From: an uncultured Rhodospirillales bacterium
GTDB taxonomy: Bacteria; Pseudomonadota; Alphaproteobacteria; Acetobacterales; Acetobacteraceae
DNA length: 8,648 nt
Assembly: GCA_903928045.1 (NCBI GenBank)
Contig: CAIYPH010000722.1
Coordinates: forward strand, 1-8,648
Direction: 5' to 3'
Positions 6,697 through 8,648 of this stretch are shown piece by piece; the stretch's first letter is position 1, and each line of letters begins with the position of its first letter. Both the position numbers and the translations under genes were made by a program. The notes beneath the pieces were generated by a model, which did not search any database, was not told the DNA's origin, and worked only from the letters and a program-made list of their open reading frames with translations.

Positions 6697-6721
6697 AAGA
6701 CGCGTCACGGATGCATTCATT

Positions 6722-8332
6722 TCAGCGCCGCGCGCCTGGCAGCGAGCCAGGCCGGCCGAACAGCCAGCCTTGGCCGTACTGCACCCCGAGTTCGCGCATC
6801 AGCGCCGCCTGCTCCTCGGTCTCGATCATCTCGGCGACCACCTCGGCGCCGACGCCGCTGGCGAGTTCCACCATCGAGGCGACGAAGCCGCGCTCGCGCG
6901 CCCCGCGGACGGCGGCGCGCACGTAGAGGCCGTCGATCTTCACGTAGTCGACTCCGAATTCCCTGAGATACCGGAATGCCGCGCCGCCGGCGCCGAAATC
7001 ATCGAGGCAGACCGGCACGCCATGCGCGCGCAGCGTGGCGATGGCGGCGGCGGCGGTGGCCATGTCGTCGATCTCGGCGGTCTCGGTAAGTTCGATGAGC
7101 AGGCGATGCGGCTGGTCGGGACCGATGATGTCGGCGTTGGCGGCGATCAGGTTGATCACCGCCTCGGCAAAGGGCGGGCTCTGCATGGTGAACCCGGAGA
7201 CGTTGACCGCGACGGTCGCGGTTGGCGCGGCGCGCAGGGCATCGAGCGCCTCGACCAGGACGGCGATGTCGAGCTCCTCGGCCAACCCGACCATCTCCGC
7301 GAACAGCACGAAATCCTGCGGTGTGCCGCTCGGGTGGGTTTCGCTTTCCGCCGGGCGCAGCAGGGCCTCGAAATGGTGCACGGCATGGTCGTCGAGCCGC
7401 ACGATCGGCTGGAACTGTAGTCGGAAGCGCCGCGCCGCGATGGACCGGCGCATTGCCAGCGCGCTGCGCTCGGAGCGCGCGATGATGCCGGCGAGGCCAT
7501 CCGCGGTGCCGTCAAGCTGCGCCGCCTTGGTGCCGCCGGCGGCGAAGCGGGTGACCGCGAAGCGCAGTGTGCGCGCCGCCTGGGTCGGCGTCAGGCTGCC
7601 GACCGTGAGCGGCAGCTCGGTATCGCTCACTTTTGTGCATCGCGCCGCCGGGCCGCTGCCGACAAGATCTCGCAGCTTGCCGGCCAGCGCCGCGACATCG
7701 AGGTCGGCGCTGCCGAGCAGGCCGAACCGCCCCTGGCCGATCTCGCCCGCCAGCACGCCGGGCCCGGCCTGGGAGAGAATGGCGCCGATCCCCTCCTTCA
7801 GCGCCCGCATGTCCTCCGGCGCCAGGAGGGATTGCACGTCCTGCCAGTTCTCCAGCTCCAGCAGCCCGAGCCGCGTATCCGCCCCGGAACGCAATGCCAG
7901 TTCGGCCTCGCGCACGAACAGCAGCGGCTCCTCGAACCCGGCTGGCCGGGTCTCGGCCGCGCCTGGCTGGGCAGGCACTGGGCCGATGGTGAAACACAGC
8001 CGCGGCGGCGGGCCCGGCATCATCAGCGCCGACAGTGTCACCGGAGTCGACTCCGCGTCGGACAAGCGCAGCACCAAAGGCGGAATGCGGCCACGCAGCG
8101 TCACCGTCGCCATGGCCATCGCCAGCGAGGCCTGGTCGGCCGCGGTGATGAGACTGGTGATGCGCTGGCCGAGGAACTGGCTGGGGTCGGCGCCGAGGCG
8201 CTGGCGGAAAGCGCCGGTAGCGAAGGAGACAACGCCGTCGAGCCCCGTCTCGATCAACATGTCCGACGCCGCGAAGGCGAAGGCCAGAAAGCGGTCACGC
8301 GGCGGCGGCGCGGAATCGAGCGGGGGAGACAT
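6722..8332 (-). CDS. PAS / degenerate GGDEF / EAL protein, probable c-di-GMP phosphodiesterase
   Basis: This is a 536-residue soluble signalling protein with no membrane segment. Residues about 14-120 look like a PAS-type sensor domain. Residues about 135-225 follow the GGDEF fold pattern (RLGLLELENWQD, then GEIGQGRFGLLG), but the signature is GQGRF (199-203), so diguanylate cyclase activity is not expected. Residues about 300-530 form an EAL domain whose catalytic set appears intact: EALLR (322-326), NVS (N377), ELTET (414-418), DDFGAG (444-449), YVKID (K465), AEMIET (E501, E504) and GQGWLFGRP (Q521). The loop after DDFG is GGAAFRYL instead of the usual YSSL-like form, as in some alphaproteobacterial relatives. 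Hydrolysis of cyclic di-GMP to pGpG is therefore likely, possibly controlled by the PAS and degenerate GGDEF domains. GAGGG (8344-8340) lies 7 nt before the ATG and supports this start. It is divergent from a LysR/OxyR-type gene and upstream of the ABC transporter. Confidence 0.9.
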   Translation of the reverse strand: MSPPLDSAPPPRDRFLAFAFAASDMLIETGLDGVVSFATGAFRQRLGADPSQFLGQRITSLITAADQASLAMAMATVTLRGRIPPLVLRLSDAESTPVTLSALMMPGPPPRLCFTIGPVPAQPGAAETRPAGFEEPLLFVREAELALRSGADTRLGLLELENWQDVQSLLAPEDMRALKEGIGAILSQAGPGVLAGEIGQGRFGLLGSADLDVAALAGKLRDLVGSGPAARCTKVSDTELPLTVGSLTPTQAARTLRFAVTRFAAGGTKAAQLDGTADGLAGIIARSERSALAMRRSIAARRFRLQFQPIVRLDDHAVHHFEALLRPAESETHPSGTPQDFVLFAEMVGLAEELDIAVLVEALDALRAAPTATVAVNVSGFTMQSPPFAEAVINLIAANADIIGPDQPHRLLIELTETAEIDDMATAAAAIATLRAHGVPVCLDDFGAGGAAFRYLREFGVDYVKIDGLYVRAAVRGARERGFVASMVELASGVGAEVVAEMIETEEQAALMRELGVQYGQGWLFGRPGSLPGARR

Positions 8333-8436
8333 GGGGCGGCCCTCGGGATGCGTCGTCTTTCTGCGACATCCGGTTTAACCGGCGGTAAATCGGCCGGGCG
8401 CATGGAAATCCGCTTGCGCCGGCCCATTTCATCGCC
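8333..8436. promoter_or_regulatory. Shared divergent promoter region, EAL gene and LysR/OxyR-type gene
   Basis: This 104-bp stretch must contain the start signals of both divergent genes. Its central part is less GC-rich and holds a 13-bp inverted repeat (8370-8382) next to GGTAAAT (8384-8390). LysR-type regulators commonly bind the region between themselves and a divergent gene, so autoregulation from here is plausible. I cannot identify a convincing -35/-10 pair for either direction. Confidence 0.45.
8370..8382. repeat. 13-bp inverted repeat, candidate operator
   Basis: CCGGTT-T-AACCGG is a perfect inverted repeat with 6-bp arms and a single central base. It lies 38 bp from the EAL start and 55 bp from the LysR-type start. 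Its position between a divergent LysR-type regulator and its neighbour makes a regulator site possible, but no binding is shown by sequence alone. Confidence 0.45.
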
Positions 8437-8648
8437 ATGACCCCCCTGCCCACCCCCCAGCAGCTGCGCTACCTCCTCGCCCTCGCGGAGCATGGCCATT
8501 TCGGCCGCGCCGCCGAGGCATGCGCCGTCACTCAGTCCACCCTCTCCGCCGGGCTGCTCGCCCTCGAACGGCAGCTCGACGCCGCGATTATCGACCGCGG
8601 GACGGGCAAGCGGGTGATGTTCACCAGCCTCGGCCGCGAGCTGGTCGG
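8437..8648 (+). CDS. LysR family transcriptional regulator, OxyR-like (partial, cut by window end)
   Basis: Only the first 70 codons are present; the window ends inside the gene. They encode the complete N-terminal winged helix-turn-helix of a LysR-type regulator: QQLRYLLALAEHGHFGRAAE, then the recognition helix region VTQSTLSAGLLALERQL, then the wing with KRVMFTSLGREL. The VTQSTLSAG helix and the wing resemble alphaproteobacterial OxyR, the peroxide-sensing activator of catalase and peroxidase genes. The diagnostic redox cysteines lie in the C-terminal domain outside the window, so OxyR identity is a suggestion only. The ATG at 8437 is chosen because family members start 5-9 residues before the LRQLRYL-like motif. 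There is no clear Shine-Dalgarno. It is transcribed divergently from the EAL gene. Confidence 0.88.
   Translation, partial: MTPLPTPQQLRYLLALAEHGHFGRAAEACAVTQSTLSAGLLALERQLDAAIIDRGTGKRVMFTSLGRELV

Noticed and set aside
7035..8378. Open frame of 447 codons on the plus strand antisense to the EAL gene
   Set aside because: The translation is Ser/Arg/Ala-rich low-complexity sequence without motifs, and the opposite strand has intact PAS-like and EAL motifs.

Overview
The window is GC-rich, densely packed, non-mobile bacterial chromosome, most likely from an alphaproteobacterium. An acetic-acid-bacteria relative (Rhodospirillales/Acetobacteraceae) is my best guess. The reasons are high GC with strong third-position bias, a PEP-CTERM protein with the C-terminal form common in that group, an OxyR-like regulator with the alphaproteobacterial 'VTQSTLSAG' helix, and a T/A-rich inverted repeat of a kind I associate with those genomes. 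The taxonomic call is inference. No rRNA, tRNA, CRISPR array, insertion sequence or phage gene was found.

Layout from left to right. Positions 1-45 hold a T/A-rich inverted repeat right in front of the first gene. Positions 46-3707 (+) are a two-gene translationally coupled operon, hyuB then hyuA, encoding both subunits of an ATP-dependent hydantoinase/oxoprolinase-type amidohydrolase. The last codons and stop of hyuA form a short hairpin. Position 3717-4205 (-) is a convergent gene for a small secreted PEP-CTERM-anchored protein. Its upstream region (4206-4499) contains a conspicuous AT-rich island and separates it from a divergent gene for a four-helix MAPEG-family membrane protein (4500-4889, +). 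One base after the MAPEG stop lies the end of an opposing gene, a fused permease-ATPase ABC transporter of the SbmA/BacA-YddA (ABCD) type (4891-6639, -). Upstream of it and in the same orientation is a PAS / degenerate GGDEF / EAL protein, a probable cyclic-di-GMP phosphodiesterase (6722-8332, -). Divergent from that gene, and cut by the window end, is a LysR/OxyR-type regulator (8437 onward, +).

How the genes relate: HyuB and HyuA almost certainly act as one enzyme, whose substrate cannot be told from sequence. The EAL protein and ABC transporter may share transcripts, because they are co-oriented with about 80 nt between them. That gap contains two abutting palindromes that could be a processing site, terminator or operator. 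The LysR/OxyR-type gene and the EAL gene share a 104-bp divergent promoter region containing a 13-bp inverted repeat. The rest looks like a patchwork of independent housekeeping or accessory genes.

I did not find a convincing undescribed system. The points most worth a second look are the reversed hyuB-hyuA order with no visible ribosome binding site next to the leader repeat, the degenerate GGDEF domain in front of an apparently intact EAL domain, the palindromes at 6675-6696, and the stop codon placed in a hairpin loop at 3699-3713.
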